Below the pieces are notes generated by a model. That model searched no databases. It worked only from the letters and a program-made list of their open reading frames with translations, and was not told where the DNA came from. Shown piece after piece: positions 52,340 to 59,638 of a stretch of DNA of 64,000 nt (position 1 is the first letter of the stretch; every line of letters begins with the position of its first letter). Source of the DNA: Planctomycetota bacterium (GTDB taxonomy: Bacteria; Planctomycetota; UBA1135; JADKAF01); contig JADKAF010000001.1 in assembly GCA_016719295.1 (NCBI GenBank), positions 248,001-312,000 of the forward strand, read 5' to 3'. Position numbers and translations under genes: made by a program.

Positions 52340-53614
52340 ATGCTCGATCTCAAGTTCATCCGCGAGAACCCCGACCTCGTGCGCGAAGGCGCGCGCAAGA
52401 AGCGCATCCCGTTCGATCTGGACCGCCTGCTCGCGCTCGACAAGGAGAAGCGCGAGATCCAGACGCGTACCGAGGTGCTCGCGGCCGAGCAGCGCCGCTC
52501 GGGGAAGGAGGTCGCCTCCGCCGCGCCGGAAGCTCGCGCCGCGCTGATCGCGCGGCAAGCGGAGCTGAAGCGCGAGAAGACGGCCCTCGAAGAGCGGCTG
52601 AAGGAGATGGAGGCCGACCTCCACGCTCTGCTGCTGCGCGTGCCGATGCCGCCGGCCGCCGAGGTGCCGGAGGGCAAGGACGACACGGAGAACCAGACGC
52701 GCAGCACGTGGGGGACGCCGTCGCACTTCGACTTCGCCCCGAAGGACCACGTCGCCCTCGGCGAGCAGCTCGGCATCGTCGACTTCGAGCGCGGCTCGCG
52801 CATCGCCGGCTCGCGCAACTACTTCCTGAAGGGCCTGGGCGCGCTGCTCGAGTCCGCCGTGCTTCGCCTCGCCGTTGATCACATGGTGAAGAAGGGCTTC
52901 ACCTTGATGGCGCCGCCGGTGCTGGTGCGCGACGAGGCGATGATCGGGACGGGCTACTACCCCGGTGGTGAGGAGCAGGCCTATCGCTGCGAGCGAGATG
53001 CGCTCTCCCTCGTGGGTACATCGGAAGTGCCGCTGACCTCGTACCACGCCGGCGAGATCCTGGATCCCGCGCAGCTACCGCTGCGCTACGTCGCGTGCAC
53101 GCCGTGCTTCCGCCGCGAAGCGGGGGCCGCGGGGCAAGCGACCCGGGGGCTCTACCGCGTGCACCAGTTCACCAAGGTCGAGCAGGTCGTGATCGGGCCC
53201 GCCGACGAGGCGTGGTCGCGCGAGGAGCACTTCCGCATCCTCCAGAACTCCGAGGAGCTCGTGCGGATGCTCGAGCTGCCGTACCGCGTCGTCGATGTCT
53301 GTGGCGGCGACCTGGGCCAAGGTCAGGTGCAGAAGTTCGATATCGAGTGCTGGATGCCCGGTCGCGGAGGCTACGGCGAGACGCATTCGGCCTCGCGCTT
53401 CCACGACTTCCAAGCGCGGCGGCTCGAGCTGCGCTATCGCCCCGGCGACGGCGGCAAGCCGGTCATCTGCCACACCCTGAACAACACCGTGATCGCTTCG
53501 CCGCGCATCCTGATCCCGCTGCTCGAAGTACATCAGCAGGCCGATGGCAGCGTGCGCATCCCACAGGCGCTGCGGCCCTATCTCGGCGGGCTGGAGCGCA
53601 TCGGCGGCTCGTAG
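52340..53614 (+). CDS. serS: Seryl-tRNA synthetase
   Basis: SerS charges tRNA-Ser. The 424-residue product has the N-terminal coiled-coil arm ('LDLKFIRENPDLVREGARKK' to about residue 100) and class II motifs: motif 1 in 'LAVDHMVKKGFTLMAPPVLV', motif 2 'CFRREAGAAGQATRGLYRVH', then 'QFTKVEQVV', 'DLGQGQVQKFDIECWMPG', and motif 3 in 'NNTVIASPRILIPLLEVH'. 'LVGTSEVPLTSYHAGEIL' is the serine-binding TSE segment. Length is normal. It ends 15 bases from the convergent gspJ gene. Confidence 0.97.
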   Translation: MLDLKFIRENPDLVREGARKKRIPFDLDRLLALDKEKREIQTRTEVLAAEQRRSGKEVASAAPEARAALIARQAELKREKTALEERLKEMEADLHALLLRVPMPPAAEVPEGKDDTENQTRSTWGTPSHFDFAPKDHVALGEQLGIVDFERGSRIAGSRNYFLKGLGALLESAVLRLAVDHMVKKGFTLMAPPVLVRDEAMIGTGYYPGGEEQAYRCERDALSLVGTSEVPLTSYHAGEILDPAQLPLRYVACTPCFRREAGAAGQATRGLYRVHQFTKVEQVVIGPADEAWSREEHFRILQNSEELVRMLELPYRVVDVCGGDLGQGQVQKFDIECWMPGRGGYGETHSASRFHDFQARRLELRYRPGDGGKPVICHTLNNTVIASPRILIPLLEVHQQADGSVRIPQALRPYLGGLERIGGS

Positions 53615-53629
53615 GACGAGCGGTCGCGC

Positions 53630-54571
53630 TCAGCGACCGCCACCACCTCGACCACCGCCGCCGCCCGCGCCGAAGTTGAGACCGCCGCCGGAGCCTTGTC
53701 CGGCGCGCTGGCGGAGCTGGTCGAGGTTCATGCCGCCGGGGAGCGTTCCCATCGGAGCCGCCTGACTGCCCCGCTGGCCGTTCTGCTCTTGCTGCCCGCC
53801 TTCGCCTTGCTGCCCTTCGACGGGGCCCAGGATCTCGGGGATGTAGGGCCGGATGCGGCGCTTCATCGCGAAGCGCACATCCTTCGGGAACACGAAGTTG
53901 CGCACATACGTGAGGCTCCGCGGAGTGCGCTCGAGGGGTACGTCGCGCACGTCCACCTGCATCGTCAGGCGCATGCGCATGCGGTAGGGAAGTCCGAAGG
54001 TCTCCTCGTCGGGAGGCCACTCGTAGAACTCCTCCGCGTCGTTGCCGGCCTTCTTGAAGTAGGTGATGTCGAACGCGATCACGTTGCGCGTCAGCAGCTC
54101 GTAGCGCCCGCCCTGCGTGGTGTCGTCGTCGATGCCGACATCCTCGCGGCGCCACATCTCGTAGCGCGAGTTGTCCGTGGGGTTGGGACGCAGGCGGTAA
54201 CCGACCTCGACGTAGTCTGCGGGGCCGGACATCGAGGCCGAGATCTCCTCGGGGCTCCGCGACATGCGCCGCTGGCAGACGAGGTCGAGGACGTCGCTGA
54301 TCCCGTTGTCGCGCCCGCGAAAGACCTTCTCCGGCTCGACATTGAAGAAGAGCACCGAGCGGAGGTCTTCCTCGATCGCGTCGAGGATCACCGGGCCTTC
54401 CTTCTCCGCCAGAGACCAGTTGTCCGCGAGGTTGCGCGCGACGATCGTGAAGTGCACGACGGCCATCGCCGAGCTCATGATGAGCCCCACGATGGCCACG
54501 GCGGCCACGACCTCCATCAAGGTCATACCGCGCGCATCTCCGCGCGATCCAGCGATCGAGGGGATCCTCAC
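53630..54571 (-). CDS. gspJ: Type II secretion pseudopilin, GspJ-like
   Basis: The 313-residue product starts with a prepilin signal: a short basic leader, then 'GMTLMEVVAAVAIVGLIMS', with Gly before the cleavage site and the Glu5 equivalent. The body resembles GspJ in length and in 'VILDAIEEDLRSVLF'. It ends in a Gln/Gly-rich tail ('GLNFGAGGGGGRGGGGR'), not usual for the family. It overlaps the gspI stop by four bases (ATGA). It closes the gspDEFGHIJ operon. Confidence 0.8.
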   Translation of the reverse strand: MRIPSIAGSRGDARGMTLMEVVAAVAIVGLIMSSAMAVVHFTIVARNLADNWSLAEKEGPVILDAIEEDLRSVLFFNVEPEKVFRGRDNGISDVLDLVCQRRMSRSPEEISASMSGPADYVEVGYRLRPNPTDNSRYEMWRREDVGIDDDTTQGGRYELLTRNVIAFDITYFKKAGNDAEEFYEWPPDEETFGLPYRMRMRLTMQVDVRDVPLERTPRSLTYVRNFVFPKDVRFAMKRRIRPYIPEILGPVEGQQGEGGQQEQNGQRGSQAAPMGTLPGGMNLDQLRQRAGQGSGGGLNFGAGGGGGRGGGGR

Positions 54572-55404
54572 TTCGAACCTCCGGAGTTGCCGGCGCCTAG
54601 ATTCGCTCCAGCGCGGCTGCCTCCGCCGCTGCCACTGCCCAAGCTACCCGAGGCACCGCTTTCCGTGTCGTCTTCTTCCGCCTGCCGGATCCGATCCGGA
54701 TAGGTCCAGAGGAAGCGTCGCTCGATCTCGAAGAGGAGGAAGTCGGGCTTCTCCGCCGTGTCCGCGCGGACGAAGACCGTGAGCGTGCGCCACTCCTCGG
54801 TCTTCTCTTCCTCTGCTTCCTCTTCTTCGGCGGAGAGAAGGGGATCCTTGCCTGCGTCGCCTTCGCTTCCGGAGCCCGTGCCGGAGAGCCCGGTCGAGGG
54901 ATCGCTGTGGCTGAGCTCGCGCTCGCGCTCTTCTGCGCGATTCGCGCGTTCGTTGTAGCGCTTCTTCACGTCGTCGCCCGAGAGCGCGGAGTTGTTGGGG
55001 ATCACCTCCGCGGGCTGAGAGTCTTCGGTGATCTCCCACTCGAACTTGAGGCCGGGCGGATAGGAGGGATCGTCCTGGTTCTCGGGGTAGGCCGGGTACT
55101 CGATGCGCGGGACGTTGTAGTTTCCTGGTCGGCGGTAGCGCTCGCGATTGTCGATGTAGACGCCGTACTCGACGCGCCCAACCTCGGGCTCGTCGAAGAC
55201 GCCGGCTTCGATCTGTGCGGCGAGGTCCGCGCCCAGGCGCTGCGCGGAGCGGAGCAGCAGCGTGCGGCGCGCGCCCGCGACCGAATGCGATCGCACGGCG
55301 AGGAGCCCGAGCAGCGCCGCGGCGAGGATCGCCAGCGCCAAGATGGCCTCCGCCAGGGTGAAGCCCCGGCTCTCAGCCGAAGAAGTCTGCTTCCGAAGGC
55401 GCAT
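54568..55404 (-). CDS. gspI: Type II secretion pseudopilin, GspI-like
   Basis: The product of 278 residues starts 'RLRKQTSSAESRGFTLAEAI' with the prepilin site G|FTLAE followed by a 20-residue hydrophobic helix. It is longer than typical GspI (about 120 residues) because of an acidic insert ('LLSAEEEEAEEEKTEEW') and a Ser/Gly-rich end. The ATG at 55404 has GGAG nearby and overlaps the gspH reading frame by 32 bases; an upstream GTG at 55440 is less likely. GspI and GspJ pseudopilins form the tip of the secretion pseudopilus. Confidence 0.7.
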   Translation of the reverse strand: MRLRKQTSSAESRGFTLAEAILALAILAAALLGLLAVRSHSVAGARRTLLLRSAQRLGADLAAQIEAGVFDEPEVGRVEYGVYIDNRERYRRPGNYNVPRIEYPAYPENQDDPSYPPGLKFEWEITEDSQPAEVIPNNSALSGDDVKKRYNERANRAEERERELSHSDPSTGLSGTGSGSEGDAGKDPLLSAEEEEAEEEKTEEWRTLTVFVRADTAEKPDFLLFEIERRFLWTYPDRIRQAEEDDTESGASGSLGSGSGGGSRAGANLGAGNSGGSK

Positions 55405-55993
55405 GGATCTCCGGGAGGCCAGCGTAGAACTCCACGTCACCCGTGAAGCCGCGGACCTCGAGCGTGAAGTACTTCCAGAGCTGCGGCGATCCGGCGCCCT
55501 CCGACTTGTCGATCATCACGATGTAGTGATACGCGAAGGTGCCGCGTGGATCGAAGCGGATCACGACCGGTTGGTCATTGCGCGCTTTCGAGCTGTCGGG
55601 ATACCAGATCTCGATCTCGAGCTTGTCCCGGTCCTTCGGCAGGACGAGCTCGTTCCAGCTCATGCATTCCCGCTGATCGGGAGTCGTGGCGAGGCGCAAC
55701 GGATTGGAGGCGCGGACGTACGGCGAGACCGTCCGCATCCTGCGCTCGGCCAAGTCGTACTCGATCCAGTAGGGCTGACCGCGTGACCAGGCGAGCGTAC
55801 GCGCATGGCGTAGCTGTGCACCGACTTCGCGGGCCACGCCGCGCACCATCGCCTCGGGCATGAAGCCGTCGATCCCGACCAGTACGCCGCCGGTGGCGAG
55901 CCCGATGATCAGCAGCACGACGCTGATCTCGATCAGCGTCAGGCCGCGCTCGGCGCGCCGCGACGGGCGATGCTGGTGGGCGAAGATCTTCAT
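55373..55993 (-). CDS. gspH: Type II secretion pseudopilin, GspH-like
   Basis: The 206-residue product has a basic leader and the prepilin site 'ERGLTLIEISVVLLIIGLAT'. The body fits GspH/FimT: 'EVGAQLRHARTLAWSRGQPY' and 'VVIRFDPRGT'. It is placed between gspG and gspI as expected for the operon. Its 3' end overlaps the gspI start by 32 bases. Confidence 0.85.
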   Translation of the reverse strand: MKIFAHQHRPSRRAERGLTLIEISVVLLIIGLATGGVLVGIDGFMPEAMVRGVAREVGAQLRHARTLAWSRGQPYWIEYDLAERRMRTVSPYVRASNPLRLATTPDQRECMSWNELVLPKDRDKLEIEIWYPDSSKARNDQPVVIRFDPRGTFAYHYIVMIDKSEGAGSPQLWKYFTLEVRGFTGDVEFYAGLPEIHAPSEADFFG

Positions 55994-56029
55994 GCTGCGT
56001 TTCGCGAGCGGGCTGGAGCGCTCAGGCGC

Positions 56030-56452
56030 TCACTTCTTGCCGAAGTTGTCGGAGCGGATGTCGTCCTCGTCCGAGTTCTCGTCGGCGCCCTTCGAGTAGA
56101 TGACGAAGCCGTCCTTCGAGGTCTGGTCGAGCATGTAGATGTACGGACGCTTCCAGGGGTCGAGGACGGAGCCGTCCTCCTGGGCGTTCTTGATCAGGTT
56201 CGCCTTCGCGAGCTCGGCGAGCTCGCTGGGGAGGCCCGAGCGCGTCTCGCGGTAGAGCTGCACCTGGTCGACCATCGAGCGGATCTCGTTCTCGGCGATC
56301 TTGTCCTTCGCCTCGCCGAAGATGCCGAAGACGTTGGCGCCGACCATGCCGAGGATCATGCCGATGATGAGGACCACGACGAGGATCTCGATCAGGGTCA
56401 TCCCGCGCTCGGCGGCGGGCTGCGTGCGGTAGTGCTTGGAGAGGAGTCGCAT
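56030..56452 (-). CDS. gspG: Type II secretion major pseudopilin GspG
   Basis: The 140-residue product has the prepilin site 'ERGMTLIEILVVVLIIGMIL' and the major pseudopilin features: 'AENEIRSMVDQVQLYRETRS', 'LPSELAELAKANLIKNA' and 'LDPWKRPYIYMLDQ' (the conserved D-P-W-G/K-x-P-Y region that binds calcium). Length is normal. It lies 38 bases after gspF. Confidence 0.93.
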   Translation of the reverse strand: MRLLSKHYRTQPAAERGMTLIEILVVVLIIGMILGMVGANVFGIFGEAKDKIAENEIRSMVDQVQLYRETRSGLPSELAELAKANLIKNAQEDGSVLDPWKRPYIYMLDQTSKDGFVIYSKGADENSDEDDIRSDNFGKK

Positions 56453-56490
56453 GGGATTACTCGCGGAGCGAGCTTCGGTGGAGATGCGGA

Positions 56491-57732
56491 TCAGAGGCTC
56501 TGGCTGATCTGGAGGATCGGCAAGATGATCGAGATGACGATGAATCCTACGACGAGAGCGAGGCCGACGATGAGCAACGGCTCGAGCAAGCTCGTCGCCT
56601 TCTGCGTCGAGAGGTCGATCTCCTCCTCGTAGGACTCGGTGATGCGGTCGAGGATCTCCTCGAGCTGGCCGGACTGCTCGCCGATCGCGATCATGTAGCC
56701 GACGACCGGCGGGAAGACCCCGCTGCGCTTGATGGGGGTCGAGATGTCGGCGCCCTCGAGGATGCGGTCGTGCACTTGGCCGATGACGTCGCCGATCACG
56801 CGGTTGTTCACGACGTCCTTGACGATCTCCAAGCAGCGCACGGCAGGGACGCCGGTTTTGAGAAGCGCGGAGAAGGTCATCGCGAAGCGCGAGACGGCCT
56901 GCTTCCGGAACAGGTCGCCCAAGACCGGGAGCTTCAGCAGCAACGCGTCGATGCGCCGCCGGTACTCCGGCAGGCGGTAGGCCGTGTTGAAGAGGAAGAG
57001 CAGGACGACCAGCGAGAGGATCGGCAGCCACCACCAATGCTGGAACCAATTCGAGACGCCGATCAGGAGGCGCGTCGCGAAGGGGAGCTGCTGGTTCAGG
57101 CCGAGGATGATGGTCGTGATCTGGGGCACGACCTTCCACATCAGCACGAAGACGACCAGGCCACCGATGGCCAGCATCATCAGCGGGTAGGTGAGCGCGG
57201 CGCTGACCTTGTTGCGGAGCCTGGTGGACTTGCTGATGAAGTCCGCGACCTGGCCGAGCACGACATCGAGCTTTCCGGCGACTTCGCCGGCGCGCACCAT
57301 GTTGATGTAGAGGGCGTTGAAGTACTGCGGATGGAGCGCCAGGGCATCGGCGAGGTTCATGCCCTGGGAGACGCGCTCGCGGAGGTCGAGCAGCATGGTG
57401 TGGAGCTGCCGGTTCCCTTCGGCTTGCTCGACCGTCGCCTTCAGTGCCTCGATCAGCGGGATGCCGGCGCGGAGCAGCGTCGAGAACTGGCGGGTCAGTC
57501 CGGCCACCTCTTCCAGGCGGCGAGTGGACATCGACGGGCCCGAGGTCGAAGAGCGGATCCTCTTCAGCCAGCCTTCTTTCTGCTTCTCGCGGCCGACGAG
57601 CTCCTTCAGCGAGGTGACGAAGAGCTTCTGACCCTGCAGCTTGACGCGCGCTTCGCGCGGCGTGTCTGCGGTGATCACGTCGGTCTTCGTGTCTCCCGCG
57701 TTGGTGAGAGCCTTGTATTCGTAGATCGGCAT
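56491..57732 (-). CDS. gspF: Type II secretion inner-membrane protein GspF
   Basis: GspF is the polytopic platform protein contacted by the GspE ATPase. The 413-residue product starts 'MPIYEYKALTNAGDTKTDVI' and has two T2SSF repeats: 'LTRQFSTLLRAGIPLIEALK' and 'FAMTFSALLKTGVPAVRCLE', each followed by membrane helices ('VSAALTYPLMMLAIGGLVVF' and 'LLEPLLIVGLALVVGFIVIS'). Length is normal. It is the third gene of the operon, 27 bases after gspE. Confidence 0.95.
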   Translation of the reverse strand: MPIYEYKALTNAGDTKTDVITADTPREARVKLQGQKLFVTSLKELVGREKQKEGWLKRIRSSTSGPSMSTRRLEEVAGLTRQFSTLLRAGIPLIEALKATVEQAEGNRQLHTMLLDLRERVSQGMNLADALALHPQYFNALYINMVRAGEVAGKLDVVLGQVADFISKSTRLRNKVSAALTYPLMMLAIGGLVVFVLMWKVVPQITTIILGLNQQLPFATRLLIGVSNWFQHWWWLPILSLVVLLFLFNTAYRLPEYRRRIDALLLKLPVLGDLFRKQAVSRFAMTFSALLKTGVPAVRCLEIVKDVVNNRVIGDVIGQVHDRILEGADISTPIKRSGVFPPVVGYMIAIGEQSGQLEEILDRITESYEEEIDLSTQKATSLLEPLLIVGLALVVGFIVISIILPILQISQSL

Positions 57733-57759
57733 GGGGCGTTTCGGCGTGCGCGCTCAGAA

Positions 57760-59541
57760 TCAGAAGACGTCGAGCTGGGTCACGCGGAGGATCTCGGTCG
57801 GAGTCGTCTCACCCTTCAGGATGCGCTCGATGCCGTGCTGGCGCAGCGTCTTCATGCCGGTCTCCATCGAGATGCGCTTCATGTCCGTGGCGCTCGACTC
57901 GTTCATGATCATGCGGCGGATCGAGTCGTTGATGGGCAGCATCTCGAAGAGCGCGGTACGGCCCGCGTAGCCGGAGTGGAAGCACTCGTCGCAGCCGCGC
58001 CCGACGAAGAGCTTGCCGCCGGCGAAGCGGTCGATCGTGAGCTGTAGCTCCTCGAGTCGCGTCAGCATCGTCGCGTCCGGCGTCACCAGCTCGCGGCAGT
58101 TCTTGCAGATCCGGCGCACGAGGCGCTGGGCGACGATCAGCACCAGCGAGGACGAGACCAGATAGGGCTCGATCCCGATGTTCACGATGCGCGTCACGGT
58201 GCTCGGCGCGTCGTTCGTGTGCAGCGTCGAGAAGACGAGGTGACCCGTGAGCGCGGCCTGGATGGCGATGCTGGCGGTCTCCTTGTCGCGGATCTCTCCG
58301 ACCATCATCACGTCGGGGTCCTGGCGCAGAAAGGAGCGCAGGCCCGCGGCGAAGGTGAGGCCCTTCTTCTCGGAGACCTGCACCTGGGAGACGTTGGGCA
58401 GGTTGTACTCGACGGGGTCCTCGATGGTGAGGATGTTCTTCTCCTTCGAGTCGATGCGGGAGAGCGCGCCATAGAGCGTCGTCGTCTTGCCGGAGCCCGT
58501 CGGGCCCGTGACGAGGATGATGCCGTGCGAATAGTTCAGGTAGTGGTAGAGCGTGTTCTTGTGCTCGCCCTCGAGGCCGATCTCGTCCAGGGTGTAGAGC
58601 TTCGCGGTCTTGTCGAGGAGGCGCAGCACGATGCGCTCGCCCGTCGACGAGGGGATCGACGAGATGCGGACATCCACCTCGCCTTCGCCGATGCGCACGC
58701 TCGCGCGACCGTCCTGCGGCAGGCGGCGTTCGGCGATGTCCATCTTGCCCATGACCTTGATGCGCGAGACGATCGCCTCCTGCGCCTTCTTCGGCACCGT
58801 CTCCATGTCGTAGAGCACGCCGTCGATGCGGTAGCGCACCTGCAGGCGGTCCGGATACGGATGGAAGTGGATGTCCGATGCGCGGAGCTTCAGGGCCTGG
58901 AACAGGATCGTGTTGACGAGCTTGATGATCGGCGCCTTGTTCGCCGAATCGAGCACGTCCTCCGACTCCTCGATCTCCGCGGTGAGACCCAGGATGTCGC
59001 CGACCTCCTCGACCTCTTCCAACGCTTCGTCGACGCCGTCCGCCTTGTGGCGGTAGGCGCGGTTGATGAGGGCGGTGATCTCCTGGCGGGGAGCCAGCAC
59101 CGGCTCGATCTCCAGGCCGAGCATCGTCGCGAGGTCGTCCATCGGATGGACGTCGAAGGGCGCGCAGGTGAGCACGCGCGCCACGTCGTCGTTCATCTCC
59201 AGCGCGACCAGCGTGTAGCTGCGCGCGAACTGCACCGGGATCTGCGCGACGAAGTCCGACGGCACCACGGTGCCATCGAGCGCGGCGCGAAACTCGTAGC
59301 CAAGATGCTCTCCGAGCAGGCCCAGGGCCTTGTCCTCGGCGAGGTAGCCCTTCGAGATCACGATGCGATCCAGCGACTGTCCGGACTCGAACTCGATCTT
59401 GCGGCATTCCGCGAGCTGGGCCTCGCTGAGGCCGCCACGCTCCTGGAAGAGCTCTGCCACCGGGTGACCCACCTGCCCGAGCAGGATGGTTCCGGCTCCA
59501 TCGTCGGCAGCTGCTTTGCGTTGGGTGTCGTGGTCGACCAT
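57760..59541 (-). CDS. gspE: Type II secretion ATPase GspE
   Basis: GspE powers pseudopilus assembly. The 593-residue product has an N-terminal GspE_N domain, then 'ASDIHFHPYPDRLQVRYRID', Walker A 'VTGPTGSGKTTTLYGAL', Asp box 'NILTIEDPVEYNLPNVSQVQ', Walker B 'DVMMVGEIRDKETASIAIQA', His box 'GHLVFSTLHTNDA' and the zinc tetracysteine 'RRICKNCRELV' ... 'GRGCDECFHSGYAGRTALFE'. Length is normal for the family. It lies 97 bases after gspD. Confidence 0.96.
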   Translation of the reverse strand: MVDHDTQRKAAADDGAGTILLGQVGHPVAELFQERGGLSEAQLAECRKIEFESGQSLDRIVISKGYLAEDKALGLLGEHLGYEFRAALDGTVVPSDFVAQIPVQFARSYTLVALEMNDDVARVLTCAPFDVHPMDDLATMLGLEIEPVLAPRQEITALINRAYRHKADGVDEALEEVEEVGDILGLTAEIEESEDVLDSANKAPIIKLVNTILFQALKLRASDIHFHPYPDRLQVRYRIDGVLYDMETVPKKAQEAIVSRIKVMGKMDIAERRLPQDGRASVRIGEGEVDVRISSIPSSTGERIVLRLLDKTAKLYTLDEIGLEGEHKNTLYHYLNYSHGIILVTGPTGSGKTTTLYGALSRIDSKEKNILTIEDPVEYNLPNVSQVQVSEKKGLTFAAGLRSFLRQDPDVMMVGEIRDKETASIAIQAALTGHLVFSTLHTNDAPSTVTRIVNIGIEPYLVSSSLVLIVAQRLVRRICKNCRELVTPDATMLTRLEELQLTIDRFAGGKLFVGRGCDECFHSGYAGRTALFEMLPINDSIRRMIMNESSATDMKRISMETGMKTLRQHGIERILKGETTPTEILRVTQLDVF

Positions 59542-59638
59542 GGTGAAGGTCTTCTGCTCGAAGGCGCGGTGTCGGGTTGCGTGCGTCGGTTCGTTCGGCC
59601 CGGCCAGCTCGTTCGGCCAGCTGGTTCGAAAGGCGGCG